A DNA stretch of 64,000 bases from Bacteroidaceae bacterium (GCA_017524545.1 JAFXVN010000074.1:1-64000); one strand, 5' to 3'; shown: positions 17,140 through 26,243, counted from the stretch's first letter. Numbers and translations are program-made. Notes: generated by a model not told the origin, from the sequence alone.

Positions 17140-17210
17140 ATAGCTCAATAGTCAAATTGTAAATAAATAGTAAATCGTAAATTGTCAAATCGTAAATAAA
17201 AAGATTGTAA
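17140..17210. repeat. AT-rich tandem repeat (TCAAAT / GTAAAT type) touching a start codon
   Basis: Imperfect tandem copies of TCAAATTGTAAATA and AATCGTAAATTG run up to ATG 17211. Similar arrays precede pepP (about 15680), htpX (about 26990), tyrS (about 28050), the HIT gene (about 55495) and speA (about 62510). Confidence 0.7.
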
Positions 17211-18434
17211 ATGAAAAAGATTATCTTACTTGCTGCAGCCGCATTGCTGGTCATGCCTGCAGTCGCAAAGGACAAGGACAAGAAGAAGGAAGAAAACAAA
17301 GACTCTCTCATCTTCACCACCATCATCGAGAACCCCGTAACAAGCATCAAGAACCAGAATAGTAGTGGCACCTGCTGGAGCTATTCTTCGCTGGCTTTCC
17401 TTGAGAGCGAGGCTATCAAGAAGCATCCTGAGATGAAGGACGACCTCGACCTCTGCGAGTCGTTCCTCGTCAGCAAGACCTACGTTGACCGTGCCGACAA
17501 GCATGTCCGCACACATGGCGACGCAAGCTTCAGCCAGGGCGGCAGCTTCGAGGATGCTCTTTACTGCATGGAGCACTACGGTCTCATCCCCGAGGGCATC
17601 ATGCCTTATCCCATCACGGAGTACGGCGACTCCCTTTTCAACTTCGGTCAGCTCTTCCCCCCGATGACAGCTTACCTGCAGAGCATCTCCAAGAGCAGTG
17701 CGAAGAAGATTTACCCGAAGGCTTGGAAGGCAGCCGTTCAGACGATGCTCGACAGCTATTTTGGCGTATGCCCCACTGAGTTCGAGTACAAAGGCAAGCG
17801 TTACACACCGCAGTCGTTCGTCAAGGACTACCTCACGCTCGACCCCAACGACTATGTCAGCCTCACCAGCTACACACACCATCCCTACTACTCCACCTTT
17901 ATCCTCGAGATTGAGGACAACTGGCGTTGGGCAAGCAGCTACAACCTGCCTCTCGACGAGCTGATGCGCGTCATGTACGAAAGTGTCAAGAACGGCTGGA
18001 CGTTCGCATGGGGTGCAGACGTGAGCGAGGATGGTTTCAGCCGTCGCAGCGGTAAGAACAAGAGCGTGGCAATGGTGCCCGACACCAAGTTCAAGGCAGG
18101 TGTTGGCAGCGACCAGGCACGCTGGACGGGTGAGAAGGCTTCTGAGAAGGTGGAGATTGTCAGTGCCAATGCAGAGAAGACCATCACTCCCGAGATGCGC
18201 CAGGAAGCTTACGACAACTGGGAAACCACCGACGACCACGGTATGCAGATTTACGGCATTGCCAAGGACCAGTACGGCAAGGAGTACTTTATGATGAAGA
18301 ACTCTTGGGGCGAGAGCGGTCCCTTCAAGGGCTTCTGGTACGTCAGCCAGGCATACGCTGCCTATAAGACCATGAACATCGTCATCAACAAGAACGCTGT
18401 TCCTGCAGACATTCGCAAGAAGCTCGGCTTCTGA
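17211..18434 (+). CDS. Exported C1-family (papain-like) peptidase, aminopeptidase C type
   Basis: A 407-residue secreted cysteine peptidase. The signal peptide ends near AVAKD and a short lysine/glutamate-rich stretch follows. Catalytic Cys55 is in SSGTCWSYS, the His in TTDDHGMQIYG and the Asn in MKNSWGESG, so it should be active. It is shorter than the enzyme at 5666-7090 and only distantly similar in the middle region. Both probably act on peptides in the periplasm or outside the cell. A CGGATT-type inverted repeat with a following T-run lies just after the stop. Confidence 0.9.
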   Translation: MKKIILLAAAALLVMPAVAKDKDKKKEENKDSLIFTTIIENPVTSIKNQNSSGTCWSYSSLAFLESEAIKKHPEMKDDLDLCESFLVSKTYVDRADKHVRTHGDASFSQGGSFEDALYCMEHYGLIPEGIMPYPITEYGDSLFNFGQLFPPMTAYLQSISKSSAKKIYPKAWKAAVQTMLDSYFGVCPTEFEYKGKRYTPQSFVKDYLTLDPNDYVSLTSYTHHPYYSTFILEIEDNWRWASSYNLPLDELMRVMYESVKNGWTFAWGADVSEDGFSRRSGKNKSVAMVPDTKFKAGVGSDQARWTGEKASEKVEIVSANAEKTITPEMRQEAYDNWETTDDHGMQIYGIAKDQYGKEYFMMKNSWGESGPFKGFWYVSQAYAAYKTMNIVINKNAVPADIRKKLGF

Positions 18435-18448
18435 TAGAGATATATAAC

Positions 18449-18540
18449 AACGGATTGCACGGATTTTACGGATTTAAGTGCTGTTAGAAATCAGCATGTA
18501 TGATAATCCGTGAAATCCGTGCAATCCGTTTTTTTGTTAT
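18449..18540. repeat. 26-bp inverted repeat of the ACGGATT type with a T-run
   Basis: Left arm 18449-18474 and right arm 18505-18530 differ at one position. Arms are made of ACGGATT copies spaced by 2 bases, as at 11234-11322. The right arm runs into seven T residues, so it may end the peptidase transcript. A further partial copy (ATCCGTGTAATCCGTTG) follows to about 18557. Confidence 0.85.
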
Positions 18541-18562
18541 ATCCGTGTAATCCGTTGTTTTG

Positions 18563-20674
18563 TTACCAGATGTCCTCGGGGGTCACGGGGTTGTCATAGA
18601 CTTCCTTGGGACACAGTTCGAGGTAATCCACGAAAAGCTGCTTTGTCGTGTAGTCCGGTTGTACGGTCTTGAAGCGCATGTAGTAGGTGACGTCGGGCGA
18701 CATGGGTTCGCGCACGACAATACGGCGTGTTGAGCCGGCGTTCATGCGGTTGGTCTCTCTGCCACCGGCATTTGCCACGATGTACTCCGGCCCCTTCATG
18801 AAGCCGTTGTTACGCATCTTCTTATCGACCTCGGCATTGTAGTCGTCGTCGTCGGTGTCGCGTTCCCAGCCGAGTATGTTGTTCTCGCTGTTGCCGCCCA
18901 ATTGCATGTTGACGGGAATGCCTTGTGCTACGAGCTGGTCTTTGCGCGGACCCCAATAGACTTGGCAGATGCCGCGTGTTCCGCTGTAGGTTGACACGCC
19001 CATACGTATCTCGTAGATGCCCTGCTGTGGCACAGGGGGCAGGGTGATGGTGATGTCATAGACACCTTCTGCCAGCACCTCGTCGCCCTGATAGTTGGGC
19101 CAGTTCTGGTCTCGGCCGCTCAGGAGCATGAAGTTTGTCTGCTTGCTGTTGACGGTCAGGTTTTCAAAGTACTGCTTGTCGGGGTCGCTGGAGAAGTGCC
19201 AGCAGCGGTCTGTCCTGGTCACTAAACGCATGTCGTTGTTCATGGCTTCGTGCTGCAGTTCCCATGCGTCGTAGCGGAGGCGCACCTTGGCGAGTTCGCT
19301 GCGAACGTGGTTGGAATATACCAGTGGCTCGTCGATGGGGTAGATGATGGAGTTGATGAGCTTGATGATGCCCGATTCCTCGTCCGTGGCGATGAATATG
19401 CCTTTGTTCTCCTCGGTGCATTCCCGCTCGTGATAGTCCTCCTGACGGCCGTTGTTGAGCTTCGGGAAGCGGTTGAGGTACGGTCCCTGGCTCTCTGCGC
19501 TCTCCCAGATGCGGAGCAGGCGGCGCTTGCCCATTGTGACGTAGTGCGCCCATACGGGTATGGTGGGAGTTGCGCTCTTGTTCTTGTAGTTGTAGCCCTT
19601 TTCGTTGTAGTGCAGGCCGAGCTTGTCAACGGGGATGCGTGCGGGCAGCAGGTGGTAGGTGACAAACTGGTTGAGCAGGTTGTTCTCGCTGGTGTAGTTG
19701 TTGTCATTGACGGCATCGGGATAGTAGCCGTGACTGGAAATCCACTGGACGATGTCTTCTGTGGTTATCTCTTTGCTGCTCTTGCCAAGCTCCCTTTCCC
19801 AGAATTCGTCTTTCTCTGCAAACAGCGTGAAGCCGTACTTGCGGTGCTCGGGCTGCTCGATTTCAAACGAGCGCAGCTGCCATTTGAAGTTCGGGAAAGC
19901 TCCCTCGCGGTACAGCTTCTCGTAGCGTTCGTCCCTTACCCTGCTCAGTGTGTCTATCAGGCCGCAGGCTTCTACGAGGCGTGCCATGACGCTGATTTTG
20001 CTTTCGTTGTTAACGCCGTACTTGTGCAGGGTGCTGCCCAGCGTCTCGTTGCTGGGATTGATGACGTAGCCCACCTGGTGGATGCAGCCGTTGAGGGCCT
20101 CGATGTCGCGGTTTATCTTTGAAATGGGGCAGATGCCGTCGATGCAGATGCTGTCCATGTCGTTCTTGTTGGGATAGGCGGCGCTGATTTTGCGGTCGGC
20201 CATTGTGCTGACGTCGAAGTCCTCGTTGACCTTCGGGAACTCTTGCGTGTAGAATACCATTTCGTCTTTTGTGCCGTCGAGGATGCTGTTGAGCACGAGC
20301 ACGGAGCGTATGCTGTCCTTTGTTCTTTCATCGGGGAAGGCATCCCAGTTGGCTTGTGGGATGAGGCCTTTGATGACGAGGGAGTCCAGATAGAGCTGTA
20401 TGGCCTGGTTGGTCGGGGCGAAGCAGGTGTAGTAGCCGTATGCCGTCAAAAGCTGATAGACGGAGGTTTCGGTCACTTCGCTCACCTTCTGTTCCTGTAG
20501 CAGACGCACATACTCGCTGAATTGCTCGTGGTCAACCAGGTAGCTGGCAACGGTGCGTTCGGTAAAGACATAGCGTGCGGTCGTATCAATCTCTTCCGAG
20601 CAAGCGGAGAAGAGCACGGCCATCAGAATACAAGGCAGCAACAGACTGCGGCATTTTCTCAATACAGATTTCAT
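18563..20674 (-). CDS. Fasciclin-domain lipoprotein
   Basis: A 703-residue envelope lipoprotein (lipobox FSAC, Cys25). A fasciclin fold is suggested by the repeats of YGYYTCFAPTNQAIQLYLDS and later segments near GYVINPSNETLGSTLHKYG and TEDIVQWISSHG, a typical arrangement for Bacteroidales fasciclin proteins, which are thought to act in adhesion or sugar-related surface functions. The C-terminal part is rich in beta strands and aromatic residues. ATG 20674 gives a good signal peptide; ATG 20701 is in frame but would add a long charged leader. It lies 48 nt downstream of tRNA-Leu on the same strand and is probably transcribed with it. Confidence 0.8.
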   Translation of the reverse strand: MKSVLRKCRSLLLPCILMAVLFSACSEEIDTTARYVFTERTVASYLVDHEQFSEYVRLLQEQKVSEVTETSVYQLLTAYGYYTCFAPTNQAIQLYLDSLVIKGLIPQANWDAFPDERTKDSIRSVLVLNSILDGTKDEMVFYTQEFPKVNEDFDVSTMADRKISAAYPNKNDMDSICIDGICPISKINRDIEALNGCIHQVGYVINPSNETLGSTLHKYGVNNESKISVMARLVEACGLIDTLSRVRDERYEKLYREGAFPNFKWQLRSFEIEQPEHRKYGFTLFAEKDEFWERELGKSSKEITTEDIVQWISSHGYYPDAVNDNNYTSENNLLNQFVTYHLLPARIPVDKLGLHYNEKGYNYKNKSATPTIPVWAHYVTMGKRRLLRIWESAESQGPYLNRFPKLNNGRQEDYHERECTEENKGIFIATDEESGIIKLINSIIYPIDEPLVYSNHVRSELAKVRLRYDAWELQHEAMNNDMRLVTRTDRCWHFSSDPDKQYFENLTVNSKQTNFMLLSGRDQNWPNYQGDEVLAEGVYDITITLPPVPQQGIYEIRMGVSTYSGTRGICQVYWGPRKDQLVAQGIPVNMQLGGNSENNILGWERDTDDDDYNAEVDKKMRNNGFMKGPEYIVANAGGRETNRMNAGSTRRIVVREPMSPDVTYYMRFKTVQPDYTTKQLFVDYLELCPKEVYDNPVTPEDIW

Positions 20675-20721
20675 ATCATTATCCCAAATCTTTTTATCCA
20701 TGAGCCTTCCCTTGGAATGTG

Positions 20722-20803
20722 TACGCCTGATAAGACTCGAACTTACACGCCTCTCGGCACCAGATCCTAAGTCTGGCGTGTCTACCAATTCCACCACAAG
20801 CGC
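20722..20803 (-). tRNA. tRNA-Leu (anticodon TAG)
   Basis: Read on the minus strand from 20803: acceptor arm GCGCTTG pairs with CAGGCGT (20729-20723), the D-loop has AATTGGTAGAC, the anticodon stem-loop is CCAGA-CTTAGGA-TCTGG, there is a variable arm (TGCCGAGAGGCGT) as in class II tRNAs, and the T-arm contains GTTCGAGTC. CCA is not encoded. A -7 box lies 13 nt upstream. Confidence 0.93.
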
Positions 20804-20815
20804 ATTTAGCGAGAG

Positions 20816-20823
20816 CAAAGTTA
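20816..20823 (-). promoter_or_regulatory. -7 promoter box (TAACTTTG) for tRNA-Leu and the fasciclin gene
   Basis: On the minus strand TAACTTTG precedes the tRNA 5' end by 12 nt, which fits initiation just before the tRNA. Confidence 0.65.
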
Positions 20824-20863
20824 CATTTTTTTAACCAAACGGCAAAGAGAATGGTCGATTTTT

Positions 20864-22975
20864 TTATTCTGGATACTGTATTCTGGTATGATAGACGGTG
20901 CGGAGGCGTGCACAGAGCACCTCTTTTGCCTCCGCAATCTCGCGGAATGTGATGGCGCACTCGCTGAAGCTGCCTTCGCTGACTTGTGAGCCGACGATTC
21001 TTTCGACCATTGCGTTGATGCTCTCTTCTGTGTATTCGGGCAGGCTGCGCGAAGCGGCTTCCACCGCGTCTGCCATCATCAGGATGGCTTGCTCCAGGGT
21101 CTGGGGCTTGGGGCCGGGGTAGCGGAAGGCAGCCTCCCCCATCCCCTCCAAGGGAGGGGTGAAAGGCGAGGCGGCAGGACCGTTCCCCCCTCCTTTGGAG
21201 GGGTCGGGGGAGGCCGCTTCCTTTGCCTTAATATAGAAATACCTCGTGAGGCTCTTGCCGTGGTGGGTGGCGATGAAGTCGCGCACGACCTTCGGCAGCT
21301 TGTACTTGTCGGCGAGGCGCAGACCGTTCTCCACATGCTGGATGATGATTTGTGCGCTGCGTTCGTAGGGCAGCCCGTCGTGCGGGTTCTTGCCGTTCTG
21401 GTTCTCGGTGAAGAAGACGGCGTTCTCGAGCTTGCCGATGTCGTGGTAGAGGGCGCCGGTGCGCACGAGCTGCGCCTTTGCGCCGATTCTGTTGGCCACT
21501 TCTGCCGCGAGGTTTGCCACCTGCATACTGTGGTTGAAGGTGCCGTTTGCCTCCTCCGAGAGGCGGCGCAGCAGCGGATTGTTGACGTTCTGCAGCTCCA
21601 CGAGCGTGACGATGGACGAGAAGCCGAAGATGCGTTCGATGGGGATGAGCAGCAGGTAGGTGAGCATGGAGAGCAAACCGGCTGCCATCAGGTAGATGTA
21701 GGGCCAGCGGCCGATTTCCTGACTGCCGTCGGCTGTCCCCCTCACGAACTCCATGCAGAGGTAGGTGAGCATGGCCGAGAGGGTCACGAGGGCCGCCGTG
21801 CGCAGCAGTTCATAGCGTTGCGACAGCTCGCGCAGGGAGTAGATGGCCACGAGGCCCGCCACCGTCTGCGTGACGATGAAGATGAAGGGCTGGGTGAGCA
21901 CCACGGCCGAAGCCAGCACTGCAGTGATGTGCGTCATGAATGCCGTCCTGGAATCCAGGAAGATGCGCAGCATGATGGGCAGCACGCAGTATGGCACGAT
22001 ATAGACGCTTGCCCATACATGTGCCACGATGGTATAGGTGACGATGGGGAAGAAGAGCGAAAGCGTCATGATGAGCAGGACGGTGCGGAGGCTGTCGAGA
22101 TAGTCGCTGCGGAACTGCTGGAAGTACATCAGCAGCAGTACGACCAGGATGGCGGCATAGAGGGCGCGGCCTCCGAAGCGTGCCACCTTCTCCTGTGTGC
22201 TGAGCTTGTGCTCCTTCTGGTGTTCTTCCCAGGAGAGCAGGATGCCCATCACTTCGTCGTCCACGATTTGCCCCCTGTCCACTACCTTCTGCCCTTGCAG
22301 CACGACACCCATCGTCCGCACCAGGCGGCCGTCCACCTCCTGCCTCTGCTGTGCGCTTTTCTCGGCATCGTAGGTGAGGTTGGGGCTGACGTACTTCATC
22401 AGGTCGAGTCCGTGCAGGCGGCTGTGGTTGTAGTGGATGCTGTCATCCTCGTGGATGAGGTATTCGTAGGCGGTCTTCTCGCTGAAGAGCTGCGAGAAGC
22501 GGCGCACGTTCGACTCGTTGCCGTGATAGACGCGCACCTGTCGGGGCTTGTCTTCCCCGAATTGCTCGGAGGCTTCTCTGGAGAGGATGCCGATGGAATA
22601 GATGTGCCGTAGCTTCTCCTGCAGGTGTGGCAGGAAATAGTGTGGGATGCCGGCGCCGAAGGGCGTGCTGAAGTCCTGCCGGAGCGCGGCTATCTGCTCT
22701 TCCATCATGTCGGCATCCATGCGCAGGTATGGCTCGTAGTATTGCCGGAGGCTGTCCTGCTCGCGGGCGATGCGGTCGGCCGGTTTGAGGATGGGGAAGC
22801 TGTCCTGTGCGATGAAGGCCTCCTCGTCCCAAGGCTCGCCCTTCTGGTAGTGGTGGGTGGCGTTGTTGCCGAACGGCATGAAGACCACCAGGATGGCGGT
22901 GGCAAGAAGGGAGAAGAGGATGCGGTAGAGGTATGCCTTGAAGCTCAGGGTATGGACGTGGTTGTATCGGCTCAT
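20864..22975 (-). CDS. 7TM-HD family membrane phosphodiesterase (PgpH-like), carrying a coded palindromic element
   Basis: A 703-residue inner-membrane protein of the class that hydrolyses cyclic di-AMP. An N-terminal membrane anchor (YLYRILFSLLATAILVVF) is followed by an extracytoplasmic 7TMR-HDED domain to about residue 270, seven membrane helices at about 270-450, and an HD domain with FNHSMQVANLA, ALYHDIGKLENAVFF and ATHHGKSL. Between the HD motifs and the C-terminal helices there are about 28 extra residues (ASPDPSKGGGNGPAASPFT then PPLEGMGEA) encoded by a foldback repeat at 21132-21214. The catalytic residues are intact. It has its own divergent promoter facing gltX. Confidence 0.88.
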   Translation of the reverse strand: MSRYNHVHTLSFKAYLYRILFSLLATAILVVFMPFGNNATHHYQKGEPWDEEAFIAQDSFPILKPADRIAREQDSLRQYYEPYLRMDADMMEEQIAALRQDFSTPFGAGIPHYFLPHLQEKLRHIYSIGILSREASEQFGEDKPRQVRVYHGNESNVRRFSQLFSEKTAYEYLIHEDDSIHYNHSRLHGLDLMKYVSPNLTYDAEKSAQQRQEVDGRLVRTMGVVLQGQKVVDRGQIVDDEVMGILLSWEEHQKEHKLSTQEKVARFGGRALYAAILVVLLLMYFQQFRSDYLDSLRTVLLIMTLSLFFPIVTYTIVAHVWASVYIVPYCVLPIMLRIFLDSRTAFMTHITAVLASAVVLTQPFIFIVTQTVAGLVAIYSLRELSQRYELLRTAALVTLSAMLTYLCMEFVRGTADGSQEIGRWPYIYLMAAGLLSMLTYLLLIPIERIFGFSSIVTLVELQNVNNPLLRRLSEEANGTFNHSMQVANLAAEVANRIGAKAQLVRTGALYHDIGKLENAVFFTENQNGKNPHDGLPYERSAQIIIQHVENGLRLADKYKLPKVVRDFIATHHGKSLTRYFYIKAKEAASPDPSKGGGNGPAASPFTPPLEGMGEAAFRYPGPKPQTLEQAILMMADAVEAASRSLPEYTEESINAMVERIVGSQVSEGSFSECAITFREIAEAKEVLCARLRTVYHTRIQYPE
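21132..21214. repeat. Family B palindromic element inside the 7TM-HD gene
   Basis: About 83 bp. Outer arms GCCTCCCCCATCCCCTCC and GGAGGGGTCGGGGGAGGC are inverted copies, each adjoining a smaller hairpin (CCCTCCAAGGGAGGGG; CCCCTCCTTTGGAGGGG). Related sequence occurs inside topA (60210-60252) and queG (34340-34373). Confidence 0.85.
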
Positions 22976-23020
22976 CAGTTCATTTACTATTTGACGATTT
23001 ACGATTTACTATTTATTGCG

Positions 23021-23028
23021 CAAAGATA
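23021..23028 (-). promoter_or_regulatory. -7 promoter box (TATCTTTG) for the 7TM-HD gene
   Basis: TATCTTTG on the minus strand, 46 nt upstream of ATG 22975, back to back with the gltX promoter. Confidence 0.65.
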
Positions 23029-23073
23029 CAAAAAAAGTTCATAGTTCATAGTCCATAGTTCATAAATTCTTTG

Positions 23074-23081
23074 TACTTTTG
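23074..23081 (+). promoter_or_regulatory. -7 promoter box (TACTTTTG) for gltX
   Basis: TACTTTTG 31 nt upstream of ATG 23112. The region just before it is a TTCATAGTCCATAG repeat. Confidence 0.65.
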
Positions 23082-23111
23082 CAGAAAATTGTAAACTATG
23101 AACTCATAACA

Positions 23112-24677
23112 ATGGACAGTGAACTGAAAAAAGTGCGTGTGCGCTTTGCGCCAAGCCCTACGGGGCCGCTGCATATCGGTGGCGTGCGTACTGCGCTCTA
23201 CAACTACCTCTTCGCCCGTCAGCACGGCGGCGAATTTATCTTCCGCATCGAGGACACCGACTCCACACGTTTCGTGCCGGGAGCCGAGGAGTACATCATC
23301 GAGTCGTTCCGCTGGCTCGGCATCAAATTTGACGAAGGTGTGAGCTTCGGCGGCAGTCATGGCCCCTATCGCCAGAGCGAGCGTCGCGATATATATAAAA
23401 TGTACGTGCGCGAGCTTTTGGACAGAGGCAAGGCATACATCGCCTTCGACACGCCCGAGGAGCTGGACGCCAAACGTGCCGAGATTGAGAACTTCCAGTA
23501 CGATGCCAGCACGCGCCTGCAGATGCGCAACTCCCTGACCCTCCCGAAGGAAGAGGTCGAGAAGCTCATCGCCGAGGGCAAGCAATACGTCGTCCGCTTC
23601 CTCATCGAGCCGGGCCGCGACGTTGTGGTCGATGACATCATCCGTGGCGAGGTGCGCATCAACAGCAGCATCCTCGACGACAAGGTGCTCTACAAGAGTG
23701 CCGACGAGCTGCCTACCTACCACCTCGCCAACATCGTTGATGACCACCTGATGGAGGTGACGCACGTCATCCGTGGCGAGGAATGGCTGCCAAGCGCTCC
23801 GCTCCATGTCCTCCTCTACGAGGCATTCGGCTGGGCAGACACCATGCCCCGCTTTGCCCACCTGCCCCTGCTGCTGAAACCTGTCGGCAACGGCAAGCTC
23901 AGCAAGCGCGACGGCGACAAGCTGGGCTTCCCCGTCTTCCCCCTCGAATGGCACGACCCGAAGAGCGGCGAGGTGAGCAGCGGCTATCGCGAAAAGGGCT
24001 ATCTGCCCGAAGCCGTCGTCAACTTCCTTGCCCTGCTCGGCTGGAATCCCGGTAACGACCAGGAGGTGATGACGCTCGACGAGATGGTGCAGCTCTTCGA
24101 CCTCAGCAAGTGCTCGAAGAACGGCGCGAAGTTCGACTACATCAAAGCCGCTTGGTTCAACCACCAGTACCTCCTCAAGCAACCCGACGAGGCTTGGGTG
24201 CCTTCCTTCGACAAGGTGCTCCGCGAGCAGGGCATCACTGCCACGCCCGAGCAGGAGGCCGAAGTGGTGCGCATGATGAAGCTGAAGGTTATCGAATACA
24301 CCGACGGACAGGGACAGAAGCACAAGCGCAACATCAGCTTCGCCAGCGACCTCTGGCCCCTGACCAAGTTCTTCTTCATCGCCCCTGACAAGTTCGACGC
24401 AGAAGACAAGTTCGTCCGCAAGAATTGGAAGGAAACAACCGCCCAGGAGATGCAGCAGCTCGCCGACGTGCTTGCCGGTATCGAGGACTTCACGGTGGAA
24501 GGCATGAAGCCCGTTGTCGATGCTTGGGCAGCCGAGACCGGCATCAAGCCCTGGAACGCTTGGCGCATCTGTCTTGTGGGCGAAGGCCAAGGCCCCGACA
24601 TGTATGAGCTGGCTGCCTTCCTCGGCAAGGACGAAACGCTACGCCGCATGAAGTTCGCCATCGAGACACTCTCATAA
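23112..24677 (+). CDS. gltX: Glutamate--tRNA ligase
   Basis: Charges tRNA-Glu with glutamate. The 521-residue class I synthetase has the HIGH-type motif in [19 protein letters not shown] at the N-terminus, the [11 protein letters not shown] signature and the KMSKS-type motif [13 protein letters not shown] near residue 263. Length is normal for Bacteroidetes. ATG 23112 ([16 protein letters not shown]) is preferred to the in-frame upstream codons, which come from the AT-rich repeat and promoter. It is monocistronic and faces the rpoD region convergently. Confidence 0.96.
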   Translation: MDSELKKVRVRFAPSPTGPLHIGGVRTALYNYLFARQHGGEFIFRIEDTDSTRFVPGAEEYIIESFRWLGIKFDEGVSFGGSHGPYRQSERRDIYKMYVRELLDRGKAYIAFDTPEELDAKRAEIENFQYDASTRLQMRNSLTLPKEEVEKLIAEGKQYVVRFLIEPGRDVVVDDIIRGEVRINSSILDDKVLYKSADELPTYHLANIVDDHLMEVTHVIRGEEWLPSAPLHVLLYEAFGWADTMPRFAHLPLLLKPVGNGKLSKRDGDKLGFPVFPLEWHDPKSGEVSSGYREKGYLPEAVVNFLALLGWNPGNDQEVMTLDEMVQLFDLSKCSKNGAKFDYIKAAWFNHQYLLKQPDEAWVPSFDKVLREQGITATPEQEAEVVRMMKLKVIEYTDGQGQKHKRNISFASDLWPLTKFFFIAPDKFDAEDKFVRKNWKETTAQEMQQLADVLAGIEDFTVEGMKPVVDAWAAETGIKPWNAWRICLVGEGQGPDMYELAAFLGKDETLRRMKFAIETLS

Positions 24678-24723
24678 ACCTTTCAGACCACGCCACAAAA
24701 GTCATTTAGGCTGGTTATATAAT

Positions 24724-24808
24724 TATTATCAAGGCTTGAAAATATATTTTCAAGCCTTGATAATATATTTTCAAAGTTTGAAAATATATTTCCAAGCTTT
24801 GAAAATAG
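24724..24808. repeat. Array of three AT-rich palindromes
   Basis: 24724-24765 is a perfect 42-bp palindrome centred on AAAATATATTTT with TATCAAGGCTTG ends. It is followed by TATTTTCAAA-G-TTTGAAAATA and by a third, slightly imperfect copy (TATTTCCAAG-C-TTTGAAAATA) sharing the flanks. They lie in a 300-bp gap between convergent genes, which otherwise holds only the inverted repeat at 24883-24960. Confidence 0.85.
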
Positions 24809-24882
24809 TTTGTAAGCACGCTCTTCGAGGTTTCCCAACTAAGCGCAAAAGGTTATACACCTCGATATGGTTTTCTTTTCAC

Positions 24883-24960
24883 ACAGAAATCACGGAAACC
24901 ACAGAAAGTTATTGACTGTATTATGGCACAGCCTCTTTCTGTGGTTTCCGTGATTTCTGT
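24883..24960. repeat. Perfect 26-bp inverted repeat (ACAGAAATCACGGAAACC type)
   Basis: Arms 24883-24908 and 24935-24960 are perfect reverse complements with a 26-nt spacer. The design, three 8-base units in tandem per arm, is the same as in the ACGGATT repeats at 11234 and 18449, but the sequence is different. Confidence 0.85.
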
Positions 24961-24973
24961 ATGAAGCTAAAGC

Positions 24974-25345
24974 TTATTCTTCAGTGGGATACAGATACCA
25001 GTCGGCATTTGATGCACCGTTGCTTCTGGACCAATCCAGGAATCCGGGGAAGAACTGGTCGATGCGCCTGCCTTCATTCTCGGGCTTCAGGACGGTGTTC
25101 TTGAAGTCGCTGATGTTGGCACCCTCAAGATAGAATGCGAAGGGGAAGTCGCCGCTACCCACGAAGTACATCTTCTGACCGTTTTTCTTCTGAACAGTTG
25201 GGTCGGATATGTCGTCCACAGTCTTGAAGTAGCTGTTGTTCATCTTGTTTGTCGGAGTTGTCCAGGGGAGGTGTACTTCCCACTGCTTATTGGCACGCCC
25301 CTCGCTGTTTTGTTTCCCTTCGTCGTACGGCAGAACGGATGGGTT
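24974..25345 (-). pseudogene. C-terminal remnant of a LruC-domain (DUF4842-like) protein
   Basis: On the minus strand an open frame of 123 codons runs from just after the rpoD stop to 24974. It reads WEVHLPWTTPTNKMNNSYF, then TVDDISDPT, then MYFVGSGDFPFAFYLEGA, and ends SNGASNADWYLYPTEE. This matches what I know of the very end of LruC-domain lipoproteins (EIHL, PT, YFGT.DD.SDP, DFPWAL, W). The first several hundred residues and any start signal are missing, and the frame runs out into the rpoD stop region. ATG 25243 is available, but an 89-residue product would be a domain fragment. I read it as a gene truncated by a rearrangement. Confidence 0.6.
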
Positions 25346-25347
25346 TT

Positions 25348-26211
25348 CTATCCGAGATAGGAGCGGAGCAGGCTGTTGCGGCTGCCTGCGCGGAGCTTGC
25401 GGATAGCTTTCTCGCGGATTTGGCGGACACGCTCGCGGGTCAGGCCGAAGGTCTCACCAATCTCTTCGAGTGTCATCTCGGGCTGGTTGTTGATGCCGAA
25501 GCTGCGCTCGATAATCTGCTTTTCGCGCTCGTTGAGCACGCCCAGAGCACGGTCGATTTCAGTGGAAAGGCTCTCACTTACAAGCCCCTTATCCGCCATC
25601 GGGGAGTCGGGGTTGGTCATCACGTCTAACAGGCTGTTCTCCTCGCCCTCGATGAAGGGGGCATCGACGCTGACGTGGCGGCCGCTGGCGCGAAGTGAGT
25701 CGCTTATCTTTTCTGGCAATTCGTTGACCAATTCGGCCAGTTCGTCGGCACTCGGCTTGCGCTCGTACTCCTGCTCGAATTTCGTCATGGCCTTCGTGAT
25801 TTTGTTGACGGCACTCACCTGGTTGAGGGGCAGACGCACGATGCGGCTCTGCTCGGCAAGGGCCTGAAGGATGGTCTGGCGAATCCACCAGACGGCATAC
25901 GAGATGAACTTGAAGCCTCGTGTCTCGTCGAACTTCTCGGCGGCTTTTATCAGACCCACGTTGCCCTCGTTGATGAGGTCGGGCAGAGAAAGCCCTTGGT
26001 TCTGATACTGCTTGGCCACGCTGACCACGAAACGGAGGTTGGCACGCACCAGTTTGTCGAGTGCCCTGCGGTCGCCCTTGCGTATCTTCTGCGAGAGTTC
26101 CACTTCCTCTTCGACGGGAAGCAGGGCTTCGCGGCCGATTTCCTGCAGGTACTTGTCGAGCGACGCGCTGTCGCGACTGGTGATGCTCTTTGTGATTTTA
26201 AGCTGTCTCAT
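25348..26211 (-). CDS. rpoD: Primary RNA polymerase sigma factor (sigma-70/RpoD)
   Basis: The housekeeping sigma factor, 287 residues, the short form of Bacteroidetes lacking most of region 1. Region 1.2 begins LDKYLQEIG; region 2 has [20 protein letters not shown] and [19 protein letters not shown]; region 3 follows; region 4 has [30 protein letters not shown]. It recognises the -33/-7 promoters seen through this window. ATG 26211 ([15 protein letters not shown]) is the conserved start. A LruC remnant begins at its stop codon on the same strand. Confidence 0.96.
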   Translation of the reverse strand: MRQLKITKSITSRDSASLDKYLQEIGREALLPVEEEVELSQKIRKGDRRALDKLVRANLRFVVSVAKQYQNQGLSLPDLINEGNVGLIKAAEKFDETRGFKFISYAVWWIRQTILQALAEQSRIVRLPLNQVSAVNKITKAMTKFEQEYERKPSADELAELVNELPEKISDSLRASGRHVSVDAPFIEGEENSLLDVMTNPDSPMADKGLVSESLSTEIDRALGVLNEREKQIIERSFGINNQPEMTLEEIGETFGLTRERVRQIREKAIRKLRAGSRNSLLRSYLG

Positions 26212-26235
26212 ATACCGATGAATTATTTTAGCCCG

Positions 26236-26243
26236 CAAATATA
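26236..26243 (-). promoter_or_regulatory. -7 promoter box (TATATTTG) for rpoD
   Basis: TATATTTG on the minus strand 25 nt upstream of ATG 26211. Confidence 0.65.

Noticed and set aside
21089..22612. A 507-codon open frame on the plus strand
   Set aside because: It is antisense to the 7TM-HD gene, has a composition typical of a reverse-frame shadow (Val/His/Asp/Gly-rich) and matches no family.
23046..24590. A 514-codon open frame on the minus strand
   Set aside because: Antisense to gltX, whose motifs are complete; the long frame follows from codon bias.
24974..25243. Complete 89-residue small protein
   Set aside because: The homology-like sequence continues upstream of ATG 25243 in the same frame, so the short ORF is only part of a remnant.
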